NCBI GenBank assembly: GCA_029532415.1
Contig: JAQOTA010000042.1
Location: 1,281,173 to 1,345,172, forward strand
DNA from: Marasmius tenuissimus
Lineage: Eukaryota > Basidiomycota > Agaricomycetes > Agaricales > Marasmiaceae
Length of the DNA stretch: 64,000 nucleotides
Direction of reading: 5' to 3'
Shown here: one piece after another, positions 45,989 to 59,448 of the stretch
Layout of the letters: each line of letters starts with the position of its first letter
How positions within the stretch are numbered: position 1 is the first letter of the stretch
Position numbers and translations under genes: made by a program
Notes under the pieces: generated by a model
The model's database searches: none
What the model saw: the letters and a program-made list of their open reading frames with translations, nothing else
Told to the model about the DNA's origin: nothing

Positions 45989-47438
45989 ATGACCCTGGTG
46001 CCCACCCTCGATGGGAACATCGTAAATGAGGACTACAAGTACAGTGTTTTAGCTCCAGTTCTGGTAACTGCTGTGAGCTTCGTTGGCGTATTGTTTATGT
46101 TTCGCGACTAATTTGCCGTGTTTAGCTCCATATGCTACTTTACGGCTTGTATATTCTGCTATTTCGCATCGGTATTTTGATGCTGAAGAGGCGGAAGCGG
46201 GAGAGAAGGAGAGGTTACCGTCTATTCCAGTTCGCACTCATCCCCCTCTTTGTCCTTGCGTCTCTGGTTGCCCCTCTTGGTCTGGCTTGGGATATCCTGA
46301 CTGTGAAGACTGCGTATTGGACCGCATTAGGGCTCGAGCCTAGCATCGAAACGCAAATATCTTTGCATACGCTGGAGTATGTGTGCAAGCTTCTGTTTCG
46401 ACTCCTTCCCTGCTAATGGCTTTTATCGTCTAGGATTTGCCGTTTCGTGATCGGGTTCTTTATGAAGTGAGGACTCAAAAGATTGCGCCAGTGACAGAGC
46501 CTTCTGACACACTAAACAAAGTATCATTGCAGATATTGTTCTAGTGAGTACAATAATCGAAGACACCCGACCCCGACACCCAACTGATGATTGGTTTACT
46601 TTGGCGGCAGATCTTTCGTTGCTTCTTGATCTGCTGTTGGCAAAGGAAAAGTCTCAAACTAGCATTGCTCACCTGGTGTGTCGTTATTGATGGTAAGAGC
46701 TACTGCCACTGCTACCTCATTTTGTTCCTGAGGTTTTACAGTGTCCGGTGCGACAGCCGCCATTTGGGCGATGAGTCTATTATTATCATCTGTCAAAAAG
46801 TCGCCGACAGAGTCAGCGAAAGCCAAGGTCTCCTTAGTCAAGAATGTTGCCATTGCTTGTGTGTCCTTGCATATGCTCATGAATATGATCCTCACGATTG
46901 TCATAGGTACATTCAAGAACTCCGCTTTGCAGGCAGGTACTGACTACTAGCTTGCACGTACACGTTTTAGCCGCTAGGATCCTGTGGGTATCCATCAAGA
47001 AGTCGGGTGCAAGGAAACCTAAGCGATTTCAGACCGTCGTGGCGATCCTGTGAGCTCCACTCGCTCGGTTTCTTTTCCTCAGCTCATTATTAGGTAGGGT
47101 GGAGTCATGCGTGTTTTACCTCGCTGCCTGGGTACTATACTTTGTATTCAGATTCGGCCTCTCGGTCAGGGCAATTGACGTAGGGTCCGTTATGTTCCAA
47201 GTCACGGTGAGTACAGATTGGATGTCGTTGTTGTCTTGCGCTAAATTTGGGCGCTATCAACTCACAGGGAATCGCGCCAACACTGCTATTGGTTCGGACG
47301 AATGCTAGAGAGGAGAAGGAAGACCGAAATATTTCCCGCACGGTCCGTTCCAAGGTTTCGATTACGTCGAGCCCAGTCGATAAGGAGTTCGTGTTGGATA
47401 TCTCTCGACGGGAATCTACTGTTCAAGACAAATTGTAG
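45989..47438 (+). CDS. Seven-helix-type integral membrane protein, unit 2
   Basis: Same nine-exon layout as the unit 1 copy (start 45989; exons 45989-46072, 46126-46376, 46434-46466 and so on; stop 47436-47438), and every splice boundary is kept. Differences cluster in the loop after VSGATAAIWAM, where unit 2 carries an extra SLLLSS-like insertion of a few residues, and in the C-terminal tail (TNAREEKEDRNIS against TNAGEEKEDRDIS). Most changes elsewhere are silent or conservative (for example VFYLAAWVLYFVFRF), which suggests both copies were kept by selection for some time. Function unknown. Confidence 0.8.
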
Positions 47439-50400
47439 AGCTCACGGTTTGGATAGATAAGGTTTATCCCAGCTTATCCGTAGAAGTAAAGCGGAATCTG
47501 GCATTTTGCTGTCATCAAGGGTTTATTTTCCTCACCTCGCTCAACTCCTTTGGATTATTTTATTTCGTTATAGATCTCAAGGGTTTTTCTTCGTGTATGC
47601 AATCTTCATCACGGGGAAGTCCACAGCTTTGATGTCCCGAGGTTCAATGTCAGTGATCTTGTATATGAATCAGAACGTTTGTTTATCGACCTTATCATCT
47701 CTGTTCGTTGCAATAGAGACGCCAGCAACGCAACGCCGCGATCATACAGCACTCAGACTTTCCCGTCAGGTTCTCGTCAGAGGATTCTCCTCGATTGGAT
47801 CACAAGTTTACTATGAATGTTCACAGCCCTGGAACCGAGAAGATGAGAATGGTTGCTTTGGTGGAGCCAACACAAAAAGAAGAAACATCTACAACTGATG
47901 TCAGATCCGACGGTGAGCTACATAATTTTCATTCATTTTTACTTCGACTTTCCCATCTCGATTACTCGAGAAGTATTGCTGTTTCCTGGCTGAGCCGTTC
48001 CGAATACGGCACGGACTGTGACTGCTCGGTGGTGCCAGTAACTAGACCCCGGCGCAGTGCTCAGCTTGCTGTGAGGAACCCTCTCGTTCGGTTCTCTTGG
48101 GCGGTGCACCTGTACAGATCCCCGTCTGAAATACCTCATTTGTGCTCCGGGAGCTCGGTTCTCCGAGCAAAGGCAACTCTCCGGGCAGATGATATGATGA
48201 GGCTTCCCGAAGCCGATACGGAACTTCGGTGTTCTGAAGCCAGAATCAAAGTCAGCGCATTCTCGAAGAGTGATATATCTCTTCATGATTGAGAGTTTGC
48301 TTCTCTTGGGTCAGCGCGTATCACAAGAGCACAATCACATAGGTATCGCGGTATACTCGGCTGTTCGCGTGTATGATTGACAGCTTTCGGTCTACTACTA
48401 GTGTCCGATGAAGTCTGGACCAACACCATCATGGCTCTACGTCTTTGCGATCCAACCCTTTTGACGGGGCGCTTGACGTGGGGTAGACGCTCGTTGAAAA
48501 TCTCTCGAGTTGCTTTGTGTAACGCCAGCGAAGCCCGGGATGATGGGAAGGATTGCTGTAGAGCGAGCGGGAGAAAGTGACAAGAGAAATTGACAGCTGA
48601 TGTCGGCACTGAATGCGATCTGTACTCACCTTGGCTTTGTTCCTTTTTTTGGAGGTTCATTCTCGGGCGAGGCGGCGTGGTACATGAAGCCTGATGAGGT
48701 CTACGGGTCCTATCTTTTCTTATTGGACGGGCGGTCCAGAAGGTTATTGGGAAGTACAGAGGCATCTTCATCTACATGATTACCATCGCGAAGGCGCGTT
48801 ATTGGTTCCAAGTATAATCTATGTCATTGGGCTCCCCTGGATTGATGTATTTTTCCACAGGTCCCGTAGATCCCCGGGCTGTCTTAAGACAGTATGTCCT
48901 TGCTTCGGGTTATTTTTTCTCGTTCGTTACTGATGGAGCTTCCAGTTCCATTCGGGATATCAGAAGTGAAGGTTTAGGGCGGGTTTCAACCTCAAAATGT
49001 CTTTTTGGCCTGCCTGAATGGACTTGCCCAGCATGAGTCCGCATTACAAGCCAACGCGATCACTCTTTGAGGCCCGGAGTTTGTTGTACTTGACTCCATT
49101 CGCTCCTGTACAGTCTTTAATCACCATTTGGGATGCTATCATCATTTGGGATATTTTGGCTTGACGGCCCAATTCCTCGCTCCTTCCCCTCAAACTTCTT
49201 CTGGATTTCATCTTTTATTGTTTATACACAATCTCTAGAAAGGCATAACCCCGGGGATTATTATTGGTTGAGTTGTGCTACGAAAAGTGGTCATTTCAAG
49301 CAGTGTTAAAATATTGATATGACGATCAAGGAGGAGGCCGTCATGCAATAGTTATCGGTATCGACTCGCATGTTTTACATGGTTATTTGAGCCTTTTCCG
49401 GTGGTCTACCGGGCGACAAGTGAGAAAGGGGCTGTATAAAATCAATGCCGGATGAGACGAACCACTGAACGTGGTAGCAAATGTCACAGAATGTCACAGA
49501 GATGTCACAGTCGGGTAGGTTTGCTCACTCTAATCTGCCCTGATCCGAGCATTATCAGCGTGATGATGTCACGTCCCAAATGCTGAGAATGAGCCGATAA
49601 CAAAATTTTTGACTGATAATACTCTCCTTCTCCCACCGCCCTTCGAACCGTCGTTGTGAGTATCTGAGCATCTAAGCCTATGCAATACCCTCACATCGGG
49701 CAAAAAAACGGGAGGGATGCGATGCCTCATGTGTAATAATACCGCACCCAAAATTTGAACGTCCCAAATGACGATTAAAGGCTGTATCAACTGACCCAAG
49801 ATGCATGAATATTCTGGATTAAAAGGTGCTGATGCCGTACCGATGGTTATGCCTGAGGATCTGAATCGTCACAGCTTCTACAATGCGAATTCCCCGTTCA
49901 TCTCTCGGTCGAGTTGGCTCCTCGCGAGGAGAAGATGACCGTTTTGAAGGATAGATTTGTTCTTCCTTCCCTCCGTCCATTGGATTTTGCCGATTATCCG
50001 GATAGTATGGAGGTATGTTTCGGGCGGTGACAGGATGTCCGTTAGTGCAGCGCTCGAGTCGTCCTCAGGAGGAGAGAGAGGATTTACCGGACTAGTCTTC
50101 TTGGAGGTAGGTCCATGCTTCTTGCTCGGGGACCTAGATTGGTACGTGAGGGGACAGAACGATAGGAGTATCGTTGAAGCGCAACGGCGACTTCGGCGAA
50201 GAAATACTTAGAACCCCCTCGATCCCGAAGTGCGATACTGAAGTGTCATCTTTTGACCGCTCATGGTCAGCACTTCGTTGAACGAGTTTTTTGTGATTAG
50301 AGAGTTGATTCCGTTGATTTTGAGCAGGCCTTCTGGCAAAGCTTTCCCGAGGGAGTTATTTGTATCCTGAGAGCATCATCAAGGTCTATGGTATGTCGAA

Positions 50401-51424
50401 ACCGTCGAACTTTGTAAGGCTGGCAACTGCGGTATCGTCTTGCTTGGAGTCGCAGAGTGATAAAATCACTGATCGGCGATAGCTCTCCAAATTAACTTCC
50501 TCTCTGGGCCTGCCCGGCGTTCAATTAATGTGGATGCTGTGTGGGTCGTGGATGGCTTTTAGGCTATGGGGGCGGCCTTCTCCCGCGGTGGAGGATAAGA
50601 AGGTGATTCACTGACGTAGAGCCTTTCCCTTTACTAGTACTGGTCGCTGACTGATGACGGGCGAAGAACTCGGAGGAGGTAGTAATGGGTATTTCGCGAA
50701 AGGGTTACCGTTCTCTTGTCGACTCGGAGTTCCGAATGGATTTGAATAGCCTCTATTGAAGGTTATTCAGTCGTGAATGAATTTCGAGGTGGTACACAAG
50801 GGGAGGTCCCATCTCAGTTGGACACAGCCTACACAGCCTTTCACTGCTTGATCTTGATATTCGGTGATTGTGGACCTGACAGAAACTGGCTAGTCCTATA
50901 GGAAAAATTGAGAATTGATACGACAGACCTGCATTAGATCAGCGCTCAGCGCCCGGGGGAGATGTGGGGTAAACAACGTGTAGTTACCCATCATACTAGA
51001 ATGTCGAGTTTATCTCAGCCTCCAAGCCCTCGTAAGTAATTAACTTAGAACGAAACGTTTAGGGAGGGGAGTGAGTGAATGAGATTTACACTTTTTCTCA
51101 GGGTCGGTCGGAACGGTCCCGAGGTCCACATGGACCGTGTGAATTGACACGGTGGGTAATCGATGCTGACATTTTCGTCTCTTGCTTCTGTGCTTCCATC
51201 TGCTCGCTCATCGTCACCTGCCTCTGCTGGCGAGCTACTCTTCGCGACTGTTGACAACGCTTCGAATACCCTAAGGTTGCTATACCCGACTTATATCGAC
51301 CCCAAACTCGACGACCAACCGCATTAGAAGACCAGTTTATCAATACGGGCAACAGCTCCAACAGTTATCACGAAAACGGCACCTAGAAGGGAGGGAATAG
51401 GCTCAGAAACACGAATGAAAGGAG
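47439..51424. other. Right end of unit 2 and region without recognised genes
   Basis: 47.44-48.82 kb matches 19.42-20.9 kb. Beyond 48.83 kb the duplication ends. 48.9-51.4 kb has only short, domain-free open frames. A minus-strand frame at 51602-51324 ends with a possible hydrophobic helix (SLLGAVFVITVGAV) but overlaps the first exon and intron of the importin gene, so I do not call it. Three near-identical copies of ATGTCACAGA follow one another at 49480-49510. Confidence 0.45.
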
Positions 51425-54400
51425 ATGGACCCAGTCGTACCTCAGGAAATAACGAACGAATTGACCCAAATTCTGTCAAATTTGGTGTTGGGAGATAATG
51501 AGATTCGAGCGAGGTGAGCTCCAATTTCCCTTTGTTTGTTTCTTTTTTGTTGTCATTTCCAGCCTTTTCCGTGCTATCGACGATGGGAAGAGTTTGAATC
51601 ATATGGCTTCAGCACGGCTGCCGCTCGCTCCCTCGGAAATTATGTTGTTCCTCGTGGTCGTCTCTATGACCGGTTGAATGACAGAATGACCAGCCTTTTT
51701 GTCCGAATCGGGAGGTCTTCGCTCGCCTATCGTTCTTGGACCATGCGGCGACCTGTATCCCTCCTTCGGCAGCCTAATATTGCGTGTTCTTTTCTCGATT
51801 TTGCCCATTTTCCGGTCGTTTTGGCCTCGTTTCTTCCTGTTCAATGTCGAGTTCGATCCCTTTCTGACAAAATACTCCATGAAGCGCAGAAAAGGCCGTA
51901 AATGACAGGTTACAGTCGACGCCAGACCTTTATGTGTTGGCCCTCGCTCAGTTTGCTATTGGAGCGGACAAAGAAGTGGTGCGTAAATCATTCTTAGCTT
52001 TAGTTCACTGTTTCTCAGTTTAGTTATCGTCTTCAGATGCGATCCTTCTCGCTGGTTCTCCTACGAAGATTGCTTTTCCGTCCCTCCGCCACTCCGCCAT
52101 CCAGCCAGTCCGGAAACGGCGCCAACTTCCACCTTGTGGCCCTCGCACCTACCCTTACTCTCTACGACCGACTCTCTTCTAGTGCTCTCACGACTCTGGA
52201 GCGACTTCTCCTTCACTCGTTAGGTCATGAAGTCTCCGCCTCTGTCCGCCGAAAAACTGTAGATACGATCTCAGACGTCGCCAACCAGGGCATGGCTCGA
52301 GGTCGACCCTGGCATGCTCTACAGGCCCAGGTCTTCAGCATGGCCAACGCTGGCCTCGAAGGCAGCCAGTCCACGTTCGTTGGAGCCCAAGCAGCCGGTC
52401 TCCGGGAATCTGCTTTCCGCGTATTCGCCGGTTGTCCAAACCTCGTTATGGACCTCCAAACCGACGCTGTCCTGAGGGTATTCTCTCAAGGTCTCAAAGA
52501 CGAAGAATCCATCGAGGTTCGACATGCGGCGTTGGAAGCCGCTGTCATCTACCTCACCAGTGCAGACCCGAACCAGCTTGCTCAATCGTTAGGTCTCATG
52601 TACCCCGTCCTCGACACGCTTCCCCCTCTTCTCGTCGAGATGCAAGCCCTTCAACCTGGTGGAGGCGCCAGTGCCGGAGCTACATCTCCCATACCCAACT
52701 TTACCACATCTTCTCCCTCAGCACCTGTCCCCACCGGCTCGAAACAGAACAAACCAAAGACGTCTACGGGGAAATCCCCGACGGCACATCTTATAGCGTT
52801 TATATCGTCGCTTACACCCCTGGCGAGCGCTCAGCCGGTGCTGTTCAGTCCGCACCTTTCGCCTTTACTTTCGTTCTTACCGTCTTTGGTGTTGCCGCCT
52901 GCGGATCCGGGGCCTACGCCTACTGTGAGGATGCCGTTTCCGGGGAGAGCGAGGGCGGAGGAGAAGGATCGGGATAGAGAGTGGTGTGAAGACGAGGGGG
53001 AAGGTATCGAGGAAGACGACGAGGTGGAGGAGAGGGCCAAGCTCAGGTTGACGGCGCTGGAGTTTATGATCAGCTTGTGTGAGGCGAGGCCGAGTATGTT
53101 TAGGAGGAGTAAGTTGTTCTTTGCTTTTCGTTGTTTATTTTTCTGACTTCCGTCGTTCAGGTAACTCGGTCAACTCTCCGCAGTCACCGGAAGATTCGAC
53201 ATCGTTGACTTCGTGGGTCGGGGTGGTGGTGAGGGGCTGTTTGGAGGGAATGTCGGAGATTGATGAGGATAGCCCGTATGGCGTCGACGGCGGGCTGGAG
53301 AGATGGTTGGCTGACGATGTGAGTGACTTGCCATTTCCTCTTCACCTTCACGTTCCTCTTTTTCTACGTTTACCTGCGTTCGTATACTTCATTCTCGCCC
53401 AATTCCTTTCTCTTGTTGACTCAATTTACTGACTGCCGTCTGCCCCCTACCTAGCCTGCGTCTTCGTCAACAGCAACAACAGAAAACGAGTCAGCACCTG
53501 CGCTCTATGAACAGTCGTTGGATCGGATGGCGTACGCAATGGGTGGAAGGAGCGTATTACCTCCTGCTTTCCAGGTGGGTTCTTCGACCTCGTTTTTGCT
53601 CTTTTCCTCGTTGCTCTCTCCAAGTTGTCGTGGATGGTTCCCATGGGGCACGAGGGGGGTTTCCATGCTGTTATGGGGGCTCTTATACTCCTTACGACCT
53701 AAACCATGTTGTTGTCGTGACTCATGATGGAAGGAAACCTCGTATGGAAGTTCCTGATCTTGATTGTGAAGATCACGCATATCCGTGACCCTCTGTTCCG
53801 CGTCATTGTTCTTCGTGTTTCGCCTCGGGACTCTCGGTGTATTGTTACCTTTCTTACGTTGTTACCTCCTTTCTTCCTTCACCCGTTTTCCTTTATGGCC
53901 TGAACTGACTCCTCCCTCATCCAGTACATCCCCTCTATGATTGCCTCCTACGACTGGCGAGCTCGTCATGCTGGTCTCATGGCTATAGCTGCTATTGCTG
54001 AAGGCACAGGAAAAGTCATGGTCAACGAACTAGGAAAAGTTGTCGAATTGGTTCTCCCGCTCTTCCGGGATCAGCATCCCCGAGTACGGTATGCAGCTTG
54101 TCAGTGTGTGTGAGTTTCCTTTCTCCCGTTGTAGCGGTGTGGATGGTTACTGATAGCGTTCAATCCAGAGGTCAGCTGTGTACGGATTTGGAGGAGATTA
54201 TACAAGAGCAGTACCACGAGCAGTTGTTCTCGGCGTTGATACCGACATTGGAGGATTCGGAACCTCGGTGAGGTGTTTTCGTTTCTGTACCCTTCCTTCA
54301 CCGATCCTCGGTGCCTGTCCCCCACTTTTCTTCTTCGTTTCTAGCCCGTACGCTAACACTCTTTCATTCGCCTCGTAGAGTACATGCACACGCAGCAGCC

Positions 54401-55945
54401 GCCCTCATCAACTTCTGCGAAGGTGTTGCCCGGGATACGCTTTTACCTTACCTAGACCCCATTGTCGAACGGCTCCTTCGACTTCTCAACGGGAACAACG
54501 TTAAGAGATACGTTCAAGAACAGGCCATAACGACCTTGGCGATGGTAGCTGATGCTAGTGAGGGAGGATTCGTCAAGGTTCGTCTCTTCTTCGCTTCCCC
54601 GTTCGGGCTGAGAACTGACGCAAGCTCACAGCACTATTCGGCGATTATGCCTATGTTGCTGAACGTGCTAAGAAATGCGGATGGACCGGAGTATAGGAAG
54701 ATGAGGGTGAAGGCTATGGAGTGTGCTGGGCTTATAGGTGCGTTTCTTTTGAGTTTTGTTGCGAGTCGGTGCTAATCTGACTTGGTGTTCTTCTAGCTAT
54801 CGCGGTTGGAAGGGATACGTTTAGACCTGATGCTAATACGTTGGTAGAGTTATTGATCCGTATACAAAGTACGTGCCACGTCCTCCGTTTTATGACGATC
54901 AGTGAGGGCTTACGCATGTCTAGAATCCCCAATAGACGTTCAGGATACCCAACTGCCACATTACCTTATGGGTACCTGGGCGAAGGTATGCCAGGCTATG
55001 GGGGAAGAATTTGAAGTTTATCTTCCTGCCGTTATGCCTCAACTACTTGCTACGGCGAGTGCAAAAGCGGACGTTAGTCTGGACTTCGATGGTATGTTGT
55101 ACTTTCTTCGCTCGTTGTTTCTCGTGTCGACGTTTCCCCCCAGCTGAGTCACCGACCGGTGAACGCGAAGGCTGGGAGACGGTTAATATGGATGGGCAAA
55201 CGGTCAACATACGGACCGCAGCCATCGAGGAGAAGTGCCAGGCTTTCGAGACGATGGTGATTTATGCTTCTACGCTGGGTGAGTACTTCCCAATCATATT
55301 CGTTGCTACTCACAACGCTGATCGCTCACTACCCTTAGGTGCACGATATGCTCCGTATTTGGCTCAGAGTCTGGAGGTTACGCTCCCTTCAATGAAGTTC
55401 TATTTCCATGATGGTGTTAGGGAGGCATGTGCGATGTGCGTAATACGAGTTTTCTTATTTGTTCTTGGCGTTGCCGACACCCTCGATACAGGTTACTCCC
55501 GATGCTCCTTGCCTCAGGCCACCAATCCAAGACTCTCACGAACCAGATGGTCACCGCAACGTTCCACCAACTCATCACCGTCATCCGAGAAGAGCACGAT
55601 ACCTCCTTCCTCGCTTCCCTCTTCAAGTCGTTCACCGACTGCACCAAGGTCCTTGGTGGCCCTACGATCCTCCTCCCAGAGTTCCGAGAGGGTATCATCG
55701 AAGCTACGAAGCGGCAGTTGCAGTCGATCGCTGATAAACGACGTGCTCGAGGACGGAATCCGGGAGAGTTGGATGCAGAGGAGAGAGAGGATCTGGCATT
55801 GCTCGAGGAGATGGAGGACTTTGCGTTGGAGGATATGGGGAGGTGCTTAGGGATGCTTGACGAAGGGAAGGACTTGTTAGTGGCGATCAGCAGTGTGAAG
55901 GATCTGGGCGTTCACAAATGGGAGAGTAGCGAGGATGAATCGTAG
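51425..55945 (+). CDS. Importin-beta family karyopherin, importin-5/Kap121 type
   Basis: Nuclear import receptor built of HEAT repeats; binds RanGTP and cargo such as ribosomal proteins and histones. Fourteen exons (51425-51513, 51885-51978, 52037-53108, 53161-53318, 53455-53574, 53925-54109, 54169-54267, 54379-54577, 54632-54737, 54797-54868, 54924-55091, 55144-55278, 55339-55435, 55492-55945) give 1015 residues, all phases closing. Diagnostic stretches: DNEIRASAEKAVNDRL (N-terminus); SALDRMA-like SLDRMAYAMGG; DWRARHAGLMAIAAIAEG; DQHPRVRYAACQCVGQL; HAHAAAALINFCEG; REGWETVNMDGQ and MKFYFHDGVREACAM. These match importin-5 better than importin-4. It is slightly shorter than the usual ~1090. The C-terminus ends WESSEDES soon after a DFALEDMGR helix, so the last repeats look reduced. 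Intron 1 is unusually long (371 nt). Confidence 0.9.
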
Positions 55946-56640
55946 GGTGCTTCCACCTGGATTTGGAAAATTCGTACGCGTTCGTTTCGTTTGCTTGGGA
56001 TTTAGAGCATGTGAGAAGTTACTTGAGACAGACTGTACTATGAGTATCTATATATCTATGTAGCTTTATCCGTTCGTTCTTCTGGGATCACACGTCTACA
56101 ATACGCTGATGCCTTGCTTTTGTACTTAACATTGTGAGTGCCTTCCTGTATCTGCTATTAGCTATTTAAATTTATTCACCCTGCTTTAGTATAGGATGCC
56201 GCACATGAGCCTTTGAACTTGATCTGTCGCGCCCATCCCGCTAATGATGAGCGCTGGTTTCGAGCCATATTGTCAGCAACCAGTCGGTTCCCGCCCGAAA
56301 CTAATTATATCAAGACTCAACGGGGTGTTTGCCATCCAAATGCTATTTCTGAGTATGTATGACGTTCCTGTGGTCGCTACGTCCTGCTTACTTATCGTTT
56401 ACCCGCCATTCTCTCTTCTCGATCCCTCGACACGACTGTAGGCAGCGATCTGCATAGATTCAGGGACCCATATGCGGCTCACTATTCAATTCAACCCTGT
56501 CAAAGCTCTCAATTAGAAACCTGGGCCCGACAGCGTCTGACGCAACTCTGAACGACGCTGAACACGCCCCACGTCTCTTGTCTCTGCTCCGCCATCATCC
56601 ATTCCCTCCCTCGACCGTCCTTCCTTTCTTCTTCGTCGAG
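55946..56640. other. Intergenic between importin and DUF6534 gene
   Basis: 3' region of the importin gene and 5' region of the next gene. Pyrimidine-rich just before the ATG at 56641, as is common for fungal promoters. No other gene. Confidence 0.5.
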
Positions 56641-58961
56641 ATGGCCGGTTCATCAATCCTCCTCCATACTCTGCAGGAGTTCTTTGAACCTTTGTTCTAC
56701 GGTCAGTGCTCTCTTTCCCTCGAATCAAAGCTGTGGGCAGGGAATCTGACTAGTTGAGCTGTTGTCGGGCTTTAAAGGGTGTTTGATGGGTATCGGGTGA
56801 GTCTTCAAACTGTCGTACTAATCGGTTGTTCTAATGATTAGCGAATGTATACAGCTTCTTTGGAGTATGCGTAGCCCAGACATGGACGTACATCAAGACC
56901 AATAACGATACGAGACCCCTTCAGGCTGTCGTGAGTGACCCTGAAACGAGTCAACCCTTGACCCGCGCTGAATAAAGATCCCGCTTCGCAGGTCGCTGTG
57001 ATATTGTACGCATACAAACTTGACCTCCCGCTGTCAATTTTCTTGGTCTTATCCCTCAACCCTCAGTGCTTTGACCTTCGCGTGTACGGTCTTGAATGGA
57101 CAGATAATCCATTTCTACTTGGTGCGGCCCCTGGCGTTGTCATTGCTGAATAGATTAAACTGACATCTCACGAAGCTCAAAAACTTTGGAAACTATCTTG
57201 GTGTCACCGTGATCGCCGAGTATGTCCTCCCGTCACCGCCCGTTACATCAATACTGATTCGATGTTCCAGGGAAGTTTCTTCGTTCACACTCATCACGGT
57301 GCTTGTGACGTTCATGTACGTCTATCATCCCTGTGGCGCTGGAAGGTTGTTTTGACGAAATTGATATGCGTAGCTCGGATCTCTGCTTCGCAACGAGGAT
57401 ATGGCGATGTAAGTCGACACAAACTCCTCTTGCATTGCATCTCCTTCTAAGAATGAGCGCCATCCAACAGTGCGAAGGGTTCATGTATCTGTCATTGCGT
57501 TGATTGTGAGCATAGTCACCTCCTCCTTGATCTGAGGCTCACAGTAGGCTTAGGTGTTGACAGCACTCGGCGCACTGAGTAAGTGATTTTCCGCTCAGAC
57601 AGTGTTCATATGGCGCTCACGATTCCTCGTCTCTATTACCAGTCAGCGGAGCAAGTTAGTTACCATCACGTTTGAACGACCAGAGACGAAGCTAACATCC
57701 CACTAGTACTTATTCATGAAGTTCTCGAAGTCCGTCTCGTTATTACCCTCATGGACACGAAGCACAAGGTAAACCACTCTGGGCTTTCTACTTCTGAAAC
57801 TCATCTTTTTCTGGGCTATTGTAGACAGCCGTCGCTGTGATCAACATTATGGCGGCCCTATCCCAAGGAATCTCTACGCTGGCGCTCTGGTATTCGTTCA
57901 AGGCACACATGGACGAGATATCGAAGTCCGTACGGCTCACCTGAATCCAGGAACTACTAGGCTGACTTTAGTCATCCGACAGTACCCCGCAATCCATTTT
58001 TCAGCGGCTTAGCCTCAGCGTCGTTATCCGTGGTGCCATTCTTACGATCGCTCAATTGCTTGTTGTGATCCTCTACCTCGCGAGACCGGATAGACTGTGG
58101 TGGTGAGTCACCTCCCTTCACCCAGATACAGCGAATTGTTTGAAAATGCGAAACGTTGACTAGGACGCCGATTCATCAAGTCCTGGCTCCGCTGTACTAT
58201 ATGACGACAGGTACGTACTCTTATGGGCCAGCCCTTCCACCCAGAACTGACCTTTGTCTATCTTTGTTGTAGTTGCTACGTGAGCAGCCTCATTCGTTCT
58301 CGTGCCTGGTTTTTTGCTCAGTGAAGGCGACGTAGGCTCAACATCCGCGGTAAACCAACGACCCAAACGCAAACCGAGCTTCCTATGATCCAAAAATTGA
58401 ATCGAAGCGATAGCATCCTCGGAACCCGCATCTCGCCAACCTCCCCAACCTCCGGAAGTATCGATCCGTTCGCAAATCATCAACGTCCAACGCCCTTCAC
58501 GGATCTACGCCCAACCGACCCGAGGGCTTCCGAAAAGCGTACTTTCCCACAGGCAGCACATGACTACGAACACCGAAATGCGTTACAGGCGGACCAAGAA
58601 TGGACACCTAGGCAGATGCCGACCGAACCTCCGACTTCCATCCCAGATGGGAGCTATCCCACTTTCGTTCCTACGCCATCGCATTCGAATTCTGACTTGG
58701 GTTTATCGGCTTCCCTGTCCATGTCTTCGTCTAAGGTCCGTATTCGTAAACTCATTTCCGTTGATAACGAAGGAAATCTCACTGAATTTTACACACAGGG
58801 AAAGGGAAAGCAACGGAGTGTGGAACCACCCGAGTCGGAAGATTCTGGACGTCAATCATCCAGAGTAAGTTGCACATCTTGCCTTTGGGTATCTTCTGAC
58901 CGCTCGTCAGATTGTTAGAAAGCTTCCGCCAGTTCCTAGTCCGGTAGTGGTTAACCAATAG
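56641..58961 (+). CDS. DUF6534-type multi-helix membrane protein
   Basis: Intron-rich gene (about 15 exons, introns 45-75 nt). Start MAGSSILLHTLQEFFEPLFY. Helices visible: GCLMGIGFFGVCVAQTWTYI, VAVIFALTFACTVLNGQIIH, LGVTVIAEEVSSFTLITVLV, RRVHVSVIALIVLTALGAL, and then the conserved second half: TAVAVINIMAALSQGISTLA, RLSLSVVIRGAILTIAQLLV, LWWTPIHQVLAPLYYMTTVA and TLNIRGK. This last half is the position and pattern of DUF6534 (a helix pair ending in an LNxR boundary). It is followed by a ~190-residue Ser/Pro-rich cytoplasmic tail (58340-58961) with several SPTSP-like sites, ending PVVVNQ. A gene of this type is very common in Agaricomycetes and has no known function. Exons were chosen by splice signals and frame; individual small exons may be off. 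Confidence 0.8.
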
Positions 58962-59405
58962 GATCCTTTGTACGAGAATATCACCTTTACACTATCGGTA
59001 CTACCTTGTTATTTATACGAATCCATATTTCCAACTTTAGTCCTCGAAGTCCGAAACCTACGTCAAACGCCCTCACCATCTTGTACTGGGACCTTATCGT
59101 GGGCATTGCGAAGTTACTGGAGGACGTTGGGTCATGATCCATGAAGACGTACACCGCGCTCACAACCTATTAGAGTCAGTTGTGTAAATAGAGCACACAG
59201 ACCCGTTAGATTTTGCTTCTGAGGGCGGTTGTTTGAAAGCAGCAAATGATGTTTCGCATAGGCGTCTTGTGCTACTTATCAGCTTATATTCTTCGTTGTC
59301 TGCAGGCTCGTTCGATTTCTCATGTCTTGCTTCCTTCCACCATGCCCATTCGGGCGTTCTAGGGTTATATACGGCGATTACAAGCCTCCAGGGGTCCAGG
59401 GGTCC

Positions 59406-59448
59406 GACCTCTAGGGCAGTAGAGGTCACCCCTACTGCCCTAGAGGTC
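59406..59448. repeat. Perfect 17-bp inverted repeat
   Basis: GACCTCTAGGGCAGTAG at 59406-59422 pairs exactly with 59432-59448, with a 9-nt loop. Possible terminator-like or cruciform structure of unknown role. Confidence 0.85.

Larger units (their letters stand above)
23300..48830. repeat. Segmental duplication, unit 2
   Basis: Second copy of the block at 4.5-20.9 kb, same order and orientation, expanded by three insertions: copia 23606-26505, inverted-repeat element 32451-35022, and about 5.1 kb at 36.12-41.27 kb. A segment at 35.94-36.12 kb matches the end of unit 1 (20.77-20.91 kb) instead of its collinear position, so at least one further rearrangement occurred. Confidence 0.85.

Noticed and set aside
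51536..51905. 121-codon plus-strand frame before the importin exons
   Set aside because: It is mostly importin intron 1 read through; the true frame starts at 51425 and resumes at 51885.
55011..55850. 279-codon Ser/Arg-rich frame
   Set aside because: Out-of-frame shadow across importin exons and introns.
58160..58483. 107-codon minus-strand frame
   Set aside because: Shadow of the DUF6534 gene's last exons.
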